Assembly (NCBI RefSeq): GCF_025150565.1
Contig: NZ_CP102283.1
Coordinates: 682,001-746,000 of the forward strand
Source of the DNA: Granulicatella adiacens ATCC 49175
Lineage (GTDB): Bacteria; Bacillota; Bacilli; Lactobacillales; Aerococcaceae
Direction: 5' to 3'
Length of the DNA: 64,000 bases
Shown: piece by piece, positions 1 to 8,182 of the stretch
Layout: each line of letters begins with the position of its first letter
How positions within the stretch are numbered: the stretch's first letter is position 1
The notes under the pieces: model-generated
Told to the model about the DNA's origin: nothing
Database searches by the model: none
What the model saw: the letters and a program-made list of their open reading frames with translations, nothing else
Program-made: the position numbers and the translations under genes

Positions 1-221
1 GTATTTTAATCAGCTACTTAGCAACAGTTGCAGGCTTCATGAGTCCAGCATTTGTACAAGTTCCTTGGACTACACCAGTCTTCTTAAATGCATGGTTAGC
101 AACAGCAGGGGACTTCAGAGCAGTTCTCGTTCAATTAGTCATCTTTGCACTTGGAGTTCTTCTATACATTCCATTTATCAAAGTTCATGACAAAGTTGTG
201 GAACAAGAAATGAAGGGATAA
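1..221 (+). CDS. PTS cellobiose/lactose-type EIIC component, C-terminal end (partial)
   Basis: Only the last 73 codons are in the window; the frame is open from base 3. The protein is very hydrophobic and ends with a membrane segment (LVIFALGVLLYIPF) followed by a charged tail that closes in KGStop. A terminal helix of this kind, plus EIIB and EIIA genes immediately downstream, fits the sugar-translocating EIIC subunit of the lactose/N,N'-diacetylchitobiose/cellobiose PTS family. EIIB starts 4 nt after the stop, so the genes are one transcript. The sugar cannot be read from this fragment; beta-glucosides or chitobiose are the usual substrates. Confidence 0.8.
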   Translation, partial: ILISYLATVAGFMSPAFVQVPWTTPVFLNAWLATAGDFRAVLVQLVIFALGVLLYIPFIKVHDKVVEQEMKG

Positions 222-225
222 GATT

Positions 226-528
226 ATGAAACAAATTTTATTAGTATGTAATTCAGGCATGTCGACAAGTATGCTCGTTAAAAAAATGCAACAAAGTGCG
301 ACTGAACGTGGGATTGAAGTTTCTATCGAAGCAAAATCCATTACAGAAGCGAAAAAGAATATTCATGAAGCAGATGTTATTCTCATTGGACCACAAATTC
401 GTTATGAGTTGCCTGCAGTAAAAGAAATCGCAGGCGATATTCCAGTAGAAGCCATCGATATGCGTGACTATGGAATGATGAACGGTCCAAAAGTATTAGA
501 CCAAGCACTTGCATTGATAGGAGAATAG
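226..528 (+). CDS. celA: PTS cellobiose-type EIIB component
   Basis: This 100-aa cytoplasmic phosphocarrier passes phosphate from EIIA to the incoming sugar. The N-terminus MKQILLVCNSGMSTSMLVKK is the classic EIIB(Cel) P-loop, with the phosphorylated cysteine at position 8. Length matches the family (about 100-105 aa). It lies between the EIIC end (4 nt gap) and EIIA (1 nt gap), giving a tightly coupled C-B-A operon. The sugar is not determined by this subunit. Family assignment is secure; the symbol follows common usage for cellobiose EIIB and does not prove specificity. Confidence 0.9.
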   Translation: MKQILLVCNSGMSTSMLVKKMQQSATERGIEVSIEAKSITEAKKNIHEADVILIGPQIRYELPAVKEIAGDIPVEAIDMRDYGMMNGPKVLDQALALIGE

Positions 529-529
529 T

Positions 530-847
530 ATGACAGAAGAAATGGAACTCATCTGTTTCCAGCTGATTGCTAATAGCGGTGCAGCCAAATCCTCTTTTGT
601 AGAAGCCATTCAATTGGCTAAAAAAGGGTCGTTTGAAGACGCAAATGCAAAACTTGTGGAAGCAGAAGAAGCCTTCGTCGAGGCGCATAAAATTCACGCA
701 GAGCTGATTCAAAAAGAAGCAGGCGGAGAAAAAACAGAATTCTCATTATTGTTCATGCATGCCGAAGACCAAATGGCTTCAACCGAAATCGTTCAGTTAT
801 TAGCGAAAGAGTTAATTGAACTGTACTGTGATAAATACGCACAATAA
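530..847 (+). CDS. celC: PTS lactose/cellobiose-type EIIA component
   Basis: This 105-aa all-helical phosphocarrier accepts phosphate from HPr and passes it to EIIB. The likely phosphorylated histidine is His77 in LLFMHAEDQM, at the position used by lactose/cellobiose EIIA proteins, and family length is about 105 aa. The start follows the EIIB stop by one base, with its ribosome site in the end of EIIB (GATAGGAGAATAG). It is the last gene of the operon; a terminator follows at 861. Confidence 0.9.
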   Translation: MTEEMELICFQLIANSGAAKSSFVEAIQLAKKGSFEDANAKLVEAEEAFVEAHKIHAELIQKEAGGEKTEFSLLFMHAEDQMASTEIVQLLAKELIELYCDKYAQ

Positions 848-860
848 TAAGTTTAAAGTA

Positions 861-895
861 ACACGGATTGGCATTTCTGCTAATCTGTGTTTTTT
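861..895 (+). terminator. Intrinsic terminator of the PTS operon
   Basis: Nine-base stem ACACGGATT/AATCTGTGT (one G-U pair) with a 12-nt loop, followed by five T residues, 13 nt after the EIIA stop. Confidence 0.8.
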
Positions 896-1178
896 GCTGA
901 ATTTGTAAGTGTACTAAGATAGTTTTTATACAATAGAATTTACTCTGCATATGGTCAAAAGCGCTCTAAAGGAAGTAACTCTAGAAAAAGCGAAATTGCA
1001 ATCGTTCTTTAAACAGGAGAATTACGTAAATTTGTTTTGAGAATTTTATACAGTTAAATATTTGTTTTTAAAATTTAATTAGAAATTATTTAGAGATAAG
1101 CATTTAGAAAAATGTTAGTGTGTCTTTTTGTTTTTAGAGGTATAATTAATTCTAATGTTAGGAGAGAGGAAGTTTTAA
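896..1178. other. Intergenic region without a convincing gene
   Basis: About 280 AT-rich bases between the PTS terminator and the AlbA_2 gene. A 29-codon open frame begins at 951 and stops at 1040, but no Shine-Dalgarno sequence precedes it and it resembles nothing I recognise. A TATAAT at 1141-1146 is a plausible -10 for the next gene, 38 nt before its start. Nothing else is visible. Confidence 0.5.
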
Positions 1179-2348
1179 ATGTATACGGAAATAATTAAGG
1201 AATTAATTGGTTTAAGACAAGAAGGTGAATATTGGGATTTTAAAAAGGAATGGTATTCAAAAGATCAAAAGTTAAATTTACTTCATGATATTATTTCTAT
1301 GGCTAATAACTTAACTGAAAATGATGGACTTATAATTATTGGGGTAGATGAATCAGATGATTATAAAGTTAAAGATGTAAAGAATGATTTAAATAGAAGA
1401 AATACCCAGAATATTGTGGACTTTTTAAAAGATAAAAAATTTGCAGGAGATATCCGACCAATAGTTAAAGTTGAGAGTATTGTTCTACAAACCGCTACAT
1501 TAGATATTATAGTAATTAAAAATAGTAATTTTACACCTTTTTATTTAAAAGAAAATTATATAGGAAATAATAAGGGGAAGATTTTACTAGCAAATTATAT
1601 CTACACACGAATCCAAGATTCTAATACACCTATTAATCAATCTGCTGATTTAGATAAAGTAGAAAAACTTTGGAAAAAAAGATTTGGAATTGATAAAACG
1701 GCATTGGAAAAATTAAAGTTATACATAACTCAATATGATAATTGGACGAATGGACCTCATGGAGAGATGGAAAAGTTCCATAAAATCTTCCCTGAATTTA
1801 CAATAACCTATGATTTTTTAGATATTAGTAATCCTAGACAGGAATTTTATATGTTTAGTCAAATGGACTCTAATCCACAGTGGATGACAATACAGTTAAA
1901 TTATTTTTCAACATTATTGTTAGAATTTAGTGGTGTATCATTGGATGGTGGAAGATATTTTACTCCATGCCCTCAATGGGATGATGTTGATGATGAAAAT
2001 TTTAATGAGATATCATTTAAATATATGGAGCAAGATTCAATTATATATAAACTCAATGAATTTTTTTACTACATTGATTGGAGTCGTGAAGCTCAATATT
2101 CAAGAGATAGGTTCTTTTCGGTAGTTTTGCTATTTGAAAATGAACAGGAAAGAATAGAATTTAAAAATTTCATAAGTTTAGAATGGCAAAACAAAGATAC
2201 TTATATAGGAGAAATACGAAAAAAAACTATACAATGCAAAAAAATTTATAACCCGTCTGTTTTTGAAGAACAATATAACAACGGTCTAATTTTAAATAGA
2301 ATGCTTGAGGTTTTTAGAGATAGAACATACAATAAATTTAAAAATTAA
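1179..2348 (+). CDS. AlbA_2 (Schlafen-type) putative DNA-binding domain protein
   Basis: This 389-aa protein has an N-terminal AlbA_2 domain at about residues 1-130: E-rich start, EGEYWDFKKEW, then ANNLTENDGLIIIGVDES, the usual 'D/NGLIIIGV-D' strand of the family. Residues 150-389 are not recognisable. AlbA_2 proteins are often annotated as putative transcriptional regulators or ATP-binding proteins, and some sit in phage-defence islands; function here is not known. The gene is monocistronic, with a good ribosome site (TTAGGAGAGAGG). It is distinctly more AT-rich than the flanking PTS genes, which suggests acquisition by transfer. Confidence 0.7.
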   Translation: MYTEIIKELIGLRQEGEYWDFKKEWYSKDQKLNLLHDIISMANNLTENDGLIIIGVDESDDYKVKDVKNDLNRRNTQNIVDFLKDKKFAGDIRPIVKVESIVLQTATLDIIVIKNSNFTPFYLKENYIGNNKGKILLANYIYTRIQDSNTPINQSADLDKVEKLWKKRFGIDKTALEKLKLYITQYDNWTNGPHGEMEKFHKIFPEFTITYDFLDISNPRQEFYMFSQMDSNPQWMTIQLNYFSTLLLEFSGVSLDGGRYFTPCPQWDDVDDENFNEISFKYMEQDSIIYKLNEFFYYIDWSREAQYSRDRFFSVVLLFENEQERIEFKNFISLEWQNKDTYIGEIRKKTIQCKKIYNPSVFEEQYNNGLILNRMLEVFRDRTYNKFKN

Positions 2349-2499
2349 TTGTCTATATTTTGATATTAGTAAACTGACTTATTCTACCTTTTTAAAAATG
2401 TGTGGGTACTTAGTGGGGGTTCAAAAGAATGAGGGTTCATGATATACTATCAAAAAAGTAATATATATTTCATATCAGAGAATATAGGAGAAGTGTCCA

Positions 2500-2895
2500 A
2501 TGAATATAACGAAAAAACTCGTAATTGGAATAATTAGTGTATTAGCGATTTTTGGATTGTTAGTGGGAGGTAAAAAAATAATGAAGCAAGTTGAATATAA
2601 TGAAATGGAAAAAGTTGTATATAGCGAGGAAGCGCACGAAGTTTATAAAAAAGATTTACTATCTATTGATAAGAATGCATTTTCTGACAAAGGAATTATA
2701 AAGACTTATAATATTTCATCATTTGAACGGAATCCGATGGGGGGCATTATTGTTTATTTATATGTAAATGAGAACGAAATTTATCATGTTTCAGTTTTTC
2801 TTCATAAAAATACGAATACAGGAAATTTAATGAGTGGTGGTGGCAGTTGGTCACCAGAATTAGAAAAAATGGTTAAGGAAAACAAATATGAGTAA
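2500..2895 (+). CDS. DUF1310-like small membrane-anchored protein
   Basis: This 131-aa protein has one N-terminal hydrophobic segment (about residues 7-23, KLVIGIISVLAIFGLLVGG) after two lysines and no lipobox cysteine, so it is probably membrane-anchored with an exported domain. The exported part has the NPMGGIIVYLYVN stretch, which I associate with Lactobacillales DUF1310 proteins. No enzymatic motif is visible. A TATACT at 2441 is a candidate -10. It overlaps the hydrolase gene by 8 nt, so the two are translationally coupled. In that position it could be an immunity protein for the hydrolase; this is inference from context. Confidence 0.6.
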   Translation: MNITKKLVIGIISVLAIFGLLVGGKKIMKQVEYNEMEKVVYSEEAHEVYKKDLLSIDKNAFSDKGIIKTYNISSFERNPMGGIIVYLYVNENEIYHVSVFLHKNTNTGNLMSGGGSWSPELEKMVKENKYE

Positions 2896-4105
2896 ATATA
2901 CTGATTTATTGAATAAAATGATTGCCGAGAAAGAATATGATTCATCTTTGGTTGAAGGGGCTCCTATTAGGGTTTCTGATGGGAATAATACAATTACAAT
3001 CGGTATAGTCCGTGAAGTTTTCCATGATAACACGGGTTTAGATGGATATGTTGTTGAAAATCCTGAAACAAAGGAACTCACGGTATTATTCCAAGGTTCA
3101 AAAGCTCCATTTAAAGAAGGTTCTTGGCCAGATTGGGTCGATAATGATTTACCAATGGTTTGGAAAATTGCTACTTTTAGAAAGAGTGTAACACCACAGC
3201 TAGATGCGGCTGCAAATAAATTAAATCAAATTCTTAAGGATTATCCAGATTCGAAAGTTAATCTTTATGCACATTCATTAGGGTCTATGGAAGTTCAGAT
3301 TTCTCTTGCTAGGGTTAGTGATATCACACGAATTGGGGAAGTGCATATTTATCAAGGACCTAATATTTATCCAACTTTTACAGAAGAAGAACGTTTAAAG
3401 GTTGATGCTATGAAGTATAGAATTATAAATCATGTTGATCAATCTGACATAATTGCCTTTGGGTATAATTCAAAAAATAGTGATAATGCGGTAGGCATAG
3501 TTCGACATGTAGATTCTAAGTATTTAGGATTAATTAAATTTATAGAGCAACATATGTGGGGAGGATATCTTTTCAATACAGATGGCTCTCTTAAAGTTAA
3601 AAATGATACTTCGAGATATGAGTATCACTTTTCTACTTCTTTAGATATTGCTCGTTCAGGAATGTATCTAAATTTAATGTTAAAAAGAAAAATGTTATTA
3701 GATGGGCTAAGCAAGAGCGAGGAAATTTTCTTAGACTCTGATCAAGCACAACTGATATCGTCTGGATTATCTTCAGCCGCAAAAACTGCTTTTGAGACAA
3801 TTAACAAAATCAAGGAACAAGCGCATTCTGAAGCGGAAGTTATTTTATCAAGCACAAGAACTGTTCCTTGGGGATTCGTTTCTTCTGCCGATGAAGTTGA
3901 AGAAGCATATTATGCAGGAGGAATTACTCGAGCAAGTATAGTTAATGATGTTGATTCGTACTTTGAACCCATGGAAGAAAAAGCAAAAAAACTATCTGAG
4001 GATTTTGAAAATCTAGAAATACAAATTAAGAGTAGTATTACTGATATGTTAAAGAAGGATAACGAATTGGCGGGAGAATTTAACGAATGGAACAAAATGA
4101 AGTAA
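2888..4105 (+). CDS. Alpha/beta-hydrolase (lipase-like) with helical C-terminal tail, candidate TslA-type type VII effector
   Basis: This 405-aa protein has no signal peptide. Residues about 30-230 look like a lipase domain: strand TVLFQGSK (65-72), nucleophile elbow NLYAHSLGSMEV with Ser130, candidate acid Asp184 or Asp187 (NHVDQSD) and candidate His222 (EQHMWGGY). Residues about 250-405 are helical and polar, ending in long E/K-rich helices. Hydrolase first and helical secretion-like domain last is the reverse of normal LXG toxins and matches the published layout of Staphylococcus aureus TslA, a type VII-secreted lipase. It overlaps its upstream partner by 8 nt and its downstream one by 19 nt. 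No type VII machinery gene is in this window. The lipase fold is likely; the secretion route is inference. Confidence 0.6.
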   Translation: MSKYTDLLNKMIAEKEYDSSLVEGAPIRVSDGNNTITIGIVREVFHDNTGLDGYVVENPETKELTVLFQGSKAPFKEGSWPDWVDNDLPMVWKIATFRKSVTPQLDAAANKLNQILKDYPDSKVNLYAHSLGSMEVQISLARVSDITRIGEVHIYQGPNIYPTFTEEERLKVDAMKYRIINHVDQSDIIAFGYNSKNSDNAVGIVRHVDSKYLGLIKFIEQHMWGGYLFNTDGSLKVKNDTSRYEYHFSTSLDIARSGMYLNLMLKRKMLLDGLSKSEEIFLDSDQAQLISSGLSSAAKTAFETINKIKEQAHSEAEVILSSTRTVPWGFVSSADEVEEAYYAGGITRASIVNDVDSYFEPMEEKAKKLSEDFENLEIQIKSSITDMLKKDNELAGEFNEWNKMK

Positions 4106-4506
4106 TTCAGAACTCAATACGAACTAAACAAAGAATTCTAGAACAACTTGAAGAGGATTATTTGAGTTCTTGTAGAGATTTCGAAAGAAAGAATAATGAG
4201 TTATATGATATTAAAGCAAAACTGTTGAAAATATCAGAAGAGAAATGTCAAATCGCTTATCAATATTTACAAAAGCAAAATTCAGATAATACTGAAGCAA
4301 TAAGTCGTTTAAATCATTTTTCATCTAATGTCTATAATGAAATAATTTCGTCTTTTATGAAGCATCAAAAGAATTTAGAAGAGAAACAAAGCCAGGTTAA
4401 AGACGAATATAAAAAAAGACAATATGTATTAAGAAAAGAAATTGACGAACTATATTATAAACAACGTGAGTTAAATAGTGATACTCAAGAATTGAAAGGA
4501 GAATAG
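4087..4506 (+). CDS. Small coiled-coil protein of the lipase cassette
   Basis: This 139-aa protein is almost wholly helical and charged (K/E/Q-rich), with two predicted long coiled-coil stretches around residues 5-60 and 85-135, and no membrane segment. It starts inside the end of the hydrolase gene (19-nt overlap), with the ribosome site GGGAGA nine bases upstream, so its dose is tied to the hydrolase. By size, composition and position it resembles the small helical partner proteins that bind LXG-like domains of type VII substrates. I cannot name the family with certainty (DUF3958- or DUF5082-like are the options). Confidence 0.5.
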   Translation: MEQNEVIQNSIRTKQRILEQLEEDYLSSCRDFERKNNELYDIKAKLLKISEEKCQIAYQYLQKQNSDNTEAISRLNHFSSNVYNEIISSFMKHQKNLEEKQSQVKDEYKKRQYVLRKEIDELYYKQRELNSDTQELKGE

Positions 4507-4507
4507 G

Positions 4508-4807
4508 ATGAATATTGGTGATGAAATTGACAGATTGTTTAAAGGTACACAGGATAATTTTATCTATTTTCAAAAGCAATATGAGCGTTGGCTTATAACA
4601 AATATTTTTTCGTTGGCAAAAAAGACAGAAAAGATTTTTCTTAAGAGAAGAAACATGAAAGCCATAAAGCTTGAAGCGCAAAATACAAAGTTAGTTTTAT
4701 CTAAAATTGTAAAGGAACTAGATTCATCTATTCAAGGTGAGTTTTCAAATAAAGTAGTCGAAACTCTTGAAAAGAAAAGTGCAGAATATGATTCATTTGG
4801 ATCTTAA
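4508..4807 (+). CDS. Small helical protein of the lipase cassette
   Basis: This 99-aa protein is helical, without signal peptide or obvious membrane segment. It has a basic middle (LKRRNMKAIK, residues 44-54) and an acidic end. It starts 1 nt after the previous stop, with a strong AAAGGAGAATAGG ribosome site, and is followed by a strong terminator. It is the last gene of the four-gene cassette and may be a second partner/chaperone for the hydrolase's C-terminal domain, or an immunity factor. No family recognised. Confidence 0.5.
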   Translation: MNIGDEIDRLFKGTQDNFIYFQKQYERWLITNIFSLAKKTEKIFLKRRNMKAIKLEAQNTKLVLSKIVKELDSSIQGEFSNKVVETLEKKSAEYDSFGS

Positions 4808-4842
4808 TAGGAAAATTAAGAAGGTGTAGAATAATTGATTAG

Positions 4843-4890
4843 AATAAGAATTGATTAGCATGACTATGTTAATTAATTCTTATTTTTTTT
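4843..4890 (+). terminator. Intrinsic terminator of the lipase cassette
   Basis: An 18-bp stem (4843-4860 with 4867-4884, two G-U pairs) and a 6-nt loop, followed by a T run. Confidence 0.85.
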
Positions 4891-4983
4891 ATTTCATTTG
4901 GATTAAAATTTAATGAGGTATAGGGGGGTGTCAAAGTAAAATAAAGATAATTGCATCAAAAAGTCGAATTGATAGTATGAGTA

Positions 4984-5179
4984 AGAAAAAGATTCCAGAG
5001 AAGCTTACGGATTCTATAATAGCAGTAACGTGAAGAGCATCGAATGTAAATTATGGGGAGTTGAAACTTGTTTCGTACTCCTCATTTGAAGCTTCGAAGG
5101 TGCAAGACTACGGCTTGTACCGGTGCAACGTTACAGCTATTATGAAGATATCCGTAAGACTTCGAAGGAATCTTTTTCT
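4984..5179. repeat. 196-nt imperfect palindrome, MITE-like element or structured RNA
   Basis: The ends AGAAAAAGATTCC (4984-4996) and GGAATCTTTTTCT (5167-5179) are perfectly complementary over 13 bp. Pairing continues inward: 5004-5011 with 5151-5158 (8 bp), 5016-5023 with 5136-5143 (8 bp), 5025-5031 with 5128-5134 (7 bp). The enclosed centre holds two more hairpins: 5053-5061 with 5077-5085, and 5099-5106 with 5114-5121. The result is a long stem with two side hairpins. No reading frame of interest is inside. It fills most of the 480-nt gap between the lipase cassette and the folate gene. The remainder (4891-4983 and 5180-5290) shows nothing else recognisable. Confidence 0.7.
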
Positions 5180-5290
5180 ATGTTGAGAAGAGACAATCAT
5201 AATAAATAGAATCATTAAGAAATGCCTAAATCCTTTTAAATCGCGTGAATTCAATGATAAAATAAACTGACATCAACCATGGAGGAACGT

Positions 5291-6418
5291 ATGGAAGACA
5301 AAAAATTATTGATGAATACATATACAGGTCGCGTGTTTAATCCGCTTGAAATGGTACCAGACAACGTAGCCATTGAAGATATCGCGCATGCCTTAAGTAT
5401 GATATGTCGAGGAAATGGACATCTTCGTTTCTTTTATTCAGTAGGATTGCATAGCATTAACTGCGCACAAGAAGCTATTGCTAGAGGATACCAAACAGGA
5501 ACGGTCCTTGCGTGTCTATTGCATGATGCGACAGAAGCTTATATCGCTGATTTAATTCGTCCTGTGAAAAATCAGTTGCCAGAGTATGAAGTAATTGAAA
5601 ATAACTTATTTGAAGTGATTAAAGAGAAATTCTTCTTGCAACATTTAGAAGAAAAAGAATGGACAAAAGTGTGGGCGATTGATCATGAAATGCTCTCTAA
5701 TGAATTGCCTGTGATTTTAACGGACGAACCAATCATGGAAAAAGCGCCATTACTCAGCAGTCCAATTTTGGAAGAAAGAAGCATGCGCGCGGTAGAACTC
5801 GAATTCTTGAAGTTATTCACAGAACTCTTTGAGACGTATCAAAAAGACGTGAAGAACTTGAAACGCGCTCAGCAAAAGAGAATACTCGAAGAAATGACTC
5901 CAGGGAAACGACGCGCAGAAGAAAGACGGGTAGTAGAGTGGCTGAAAGGAATGCCACAATGGATTGAGGCTAAAACAATCGCTGTAACGATGCCAATGAG
6001 AATTGAATTTCAATTAGACTTGGTCGTTCAAGAGGCTAGAAGTGCAGGTAAAAAAGTTTTTGCTCCAGTCACAATGCCCGATAAGACATTAGTGTTTGTA
6101 GAGTGGAATGAACAAACAACCTTTAAACGTACGTCGTATGGAGCCCTAGAGCCAGTGATTGATAGCGCGCATCCGCTATTTGAAGCCAAAGATTTAGATT
6201 TAGTGATTGTTCCTGGATTACTGTATAGCACTAAAGGAGATCGTATTGGATTTGGCGGTGGCTATTACGATAGAACCTTGCAAAAGGTGGACGATTATCG
6301 TATTCTCTCGCTAGCATATACAACTCAGGTGACTCCTGTTGTCGACTGGCCAGTATTTGAAACGGACATTCATATTCCAACGATTATTACAAGTGAAGGA
6401 GTGGTTCGAGATGTTTAA
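5291..6418 (+). CDS. Fusion of HD-family phosphohydrolase and 5-formyltetrahydrofolate cyclo-ligase
   Basis: A single uninterrupted 375-aa frame carries two domains. Residues 1-185 are an HD metal-dependent hydrolase of the YfbR-like/COG1896 type: His54 (VGLHSIN), His78-Asp79 (LLHDATEAY) and Asp131 form the metal site. Residues about 188-375 are 5-formyl-THF cyclo-ligase (B. subtilis YqgN type): basic N-terminal helix KRAQQKR and the nucleotide/folate loop GFGGGYYDR at 320-328. The cyclo-ligase converts 5-formyl-THF plus ATP to 5,10-methenyl-THF. An ATG at 5279 is in frame, but the GGAGG at 5282-5286 places the real start at 5291. The rhomboid gene overlaps the end by 8 nt, as in the yqgN-gluP order of other bacilli. 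Confidence 0.88.
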   Translation: MEDKKLLMNTYTGRVFNPLEMVPDNVAIEDIAHALSMICRGNGHLRFFYSVGLHSINCAQEAIARGYQTGTVLACLLHDATEAYIADLIRPVKNQLPEYEVIENNLFEVIKEKFFLQHLEEKEWTKVWAIDHEMLSNELPVILTDEPIMEKAPLLSSPILEERSMRAVELEFLKLFTELFETYQKDVKNLKRAQQKRILEEMTPGKRRAEERRVVEWLKGMPQWIEAKTIAVTMPMRIEFQLDLVVQEARSAGKKVFAPVTMPDKTLVFVEWNEQTTFKRTSYGALEPVIDSAHPLFEAKDLDLVIVPGLLYSTKGDRIGFGGGYYDRTLQKVDDYRILSLAYTTQVTPVVDWPVFETDIHIPTIITSEGVVRDV

Positions 6419-7109
6419 AATCAATCCATGGAAATTAGAACGCATGAAGCGCAATTTCAACGAGAGCTTCAGCTTTACTTATTTATTTTTAGCGATTCAA
6501 GCAGCATTATTTATCGTAATGACGCTTGCAGGTGGTAGCACGAATGGACAAGTTCTTGTTAATTTCGGGGCGAAATTCAATCCGTATATCATTTATCAAC
6601 ATGAATATTATCGGTTTCTCACCCCAATTTTCTTACATATTGGATTGGAACATATTTTATTTAACAGTGTTTTCTTATATATGATTGGCCGTCAGATGGA
6701 ATATGAAATTGGTCACTGGAGATTCCTTGTGGTATATCTGTTATCAGGAATCATGGGAAACCTGGCTAGTTTTGCTTTTTCATCAAGTATATCTGCGGGG
6801 GCAAGTACGGCACTCTTTGGACTTATGGGAGCTGTAGTTTATTTATCACGAAAACACGGCTACATTCGTTCTTTTAGGCAAATGGGAATGCAATACGCAG
6901 GACTTATCGTTATCAATATTGTCCTTGGATTTATTAATTCAGCCGTCGATAACTATGGGCACTTAGGAGGACTCGTTGGTGGATATTTAGTGATGTTGGC
7001 GATTAGCTTTAGAGGCGACCGCCTGACAAAACCTGCTTCACGCATTGCTGGAATTGTAGCGTATTTTGTCATCGCATTTTTACTATTTTGGCTAGGAATG
7101 AAAAGATAA
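6411..7109 (+). CDS. gluP: Rhomboid-family intramembrane serine protease
   Basis: This 232-aa polytopic membrane protease cleaves transmembrane substrates within the bilayer. The catalytic dyad is visible: Ser132 in the G-A-S motif (SAGASTALFG) and His184 (YGHLGGLVGGY). The conserved H-N pair of rhomboids is in HILFNSVFLY (81-90). About six to seven membrane helices are present. It lacks the long soluble domains of B. subtilis GluP, so the symbol is by synteny. The start at 6411 has AAGGAG upstream and overlaps the previous gene; an in-frame start further upstream lies inside the cyclo-ligase gene and was rejected. Confidence 0.88.
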   Translation: MFKINPWKLERMKRNFNESFSFTYLFLAIQAALFIVMTLAGGSTNGQVLVNFGAKFNPYIIYQHEYYRFLTPIFLHIGLEHILFNSVFLYMIGRQMEYEIGHWRFLVVYLLSGIMGNLASFAFSSSISAGASTALFGLMGAVVYLSRKHGYIRSFRQMGMQYAGLIVINIVLGFINSAVDNYGHLGGLVGGYLVMLAISFRGDRLTKPASRIAGIVAYFVIAFLLFWLGMKR

Positions 7110-7154
7110 TGCTGTTATAATGAAAGCATATACAAGTTTCATGGAGTGAATACA

Positions 7155-8123
7155 ATGGAAAAGAAAATTATTGGTATTGATTTGGGCGGAACGTCCATCA
7201 AATTTGCGATTATTTCACTTGAAGGTGAAGTTCAACAAAAATGGTCGATCCCTACAAATATTTTAGACGAAGGAAGTCATATTGTAGAGGACATCATTGA
7301 GTCGATTCGTCATCGTTTAGAATTATTAGGACTAACAAATGAAAACTTTGCTGGAATCGGGATGGGTTCTCCAGGTGTTGTGGATAGAGAAAATGGTACA
7401 GTGATCGGTGCCTACAACTTAAACTGGAAAACATTACAACCATTGAAAGAAAAAATCGAAGGAGCACTCAGCCTTCCGTTCTTCATTGATAATGATGCCA
7501 ACGTAGCAGCATTAGGTGAAAAATGGATGGGTGCTGGCGGAGACCAGCCAGATGTAACCTTCTTTACACTTGGAACAGGTGTTGGTGGTGGGATTATCGC
7601 TGAAAATCGCTTGATTCATGGTGTTGCTGGTGCTGGTGGAGAACTTGGACATATTACGGTAGATTTTAGTGACCGACCTTTTGCATGTACTTGCGGTAAA
7701 AAAGGCTGTCTTGAAACCGTGGCAAGTGCAACAGGAATTGTGAACTTAGCGCGTCGTTATGCCGACGAATATGCAGGCGATTCAGAATTAAAAGCAAGAA
7801 TCGATGATGGGCAAGATGTCAGTGCTAAAGACGTATTTGATTTGGCTAAACAAAATGATCCTTTAGCCTTAATCGTGATTCGTCATTTTTCTAAATATTT
7901 AGGAATTGCATGTTCACATGTTGCCAATATGTTAAATCCATCATTCATCGTCATTGGTGGTGGAGTGAGCGCAGCAGGAGAGTTCTTGCTAGAAGGCGTT
8001 CGAAAAGAATACGAACAATTAGTTTTCCCACAAGTACGCGAAACAACACATTTACGTTTAGCTGAACTTGGGAACGATGCAGGAGTCATTGGAGCAGCTT
8101 CTTTAGTGCTTTTGAAAGATTAA
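7155..8123 (+). CDS. glcK: ROK-family glucokinase
   Basis: This 322-aa cytoplasmic enzyme phosphorylates glucose with ATP. Signatures: phosphate-binding GIDLGGTSIKFA at the N-terminus, DNDANVAALGE, GTGVGGGII, and the ROK zinc motif C-T-C-G-K-K-G-C near residue 176. No helix-turn-helix precedes it, so it is a kinase and not a ROK repressor. The start at 7155 was chosen because GGAG at 7143-7146 lies at the right distance; a GTG at 7146 is in frame. It follows the rhomboid gene by 45 nt in the conserved rhomboid-glcK-rhodanese order. Confidence 0.92.
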   Translation: MEKKIIGIDLGGTSIKFAIISLEGEVQQKWSIPTNILDEGSHIVEDIIESIRHRLELLGLTNENFAGIGMGSPGVVDRENGTVIGAYNLNWKTLQPLKEKIEGALSLPFFIDNDANVAALGEKWMGAGGDQPDVTFFTLGTGVGGGIIAENRLIHGVAGAGGELGHITVDFSDRPFACTCGKKGCLETVASATGIVNLARRYADEYAGDSELKARIDDGQDVSAKDVFDLAKQNDPLALIVIRHFSKYLGIACSHVANMLNPSFIVIGGGVSAAGEFLLEGVRKEYEQLVFPQVRETTHLRLAELGNDAGVIGAASLVLLKD

Positions 8124-8182
8124 AAGAAACATGATACAATATCTCTTGTCTGATTAAATATTTATTAAAGGAGTTAAGTCTC

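Noticed and set aside
951-1040. A 29-codon small frame downstream of the PTS operon
   Set aside because: No ribosome site, no similarity known, low coding signal; recorded as intergenic.
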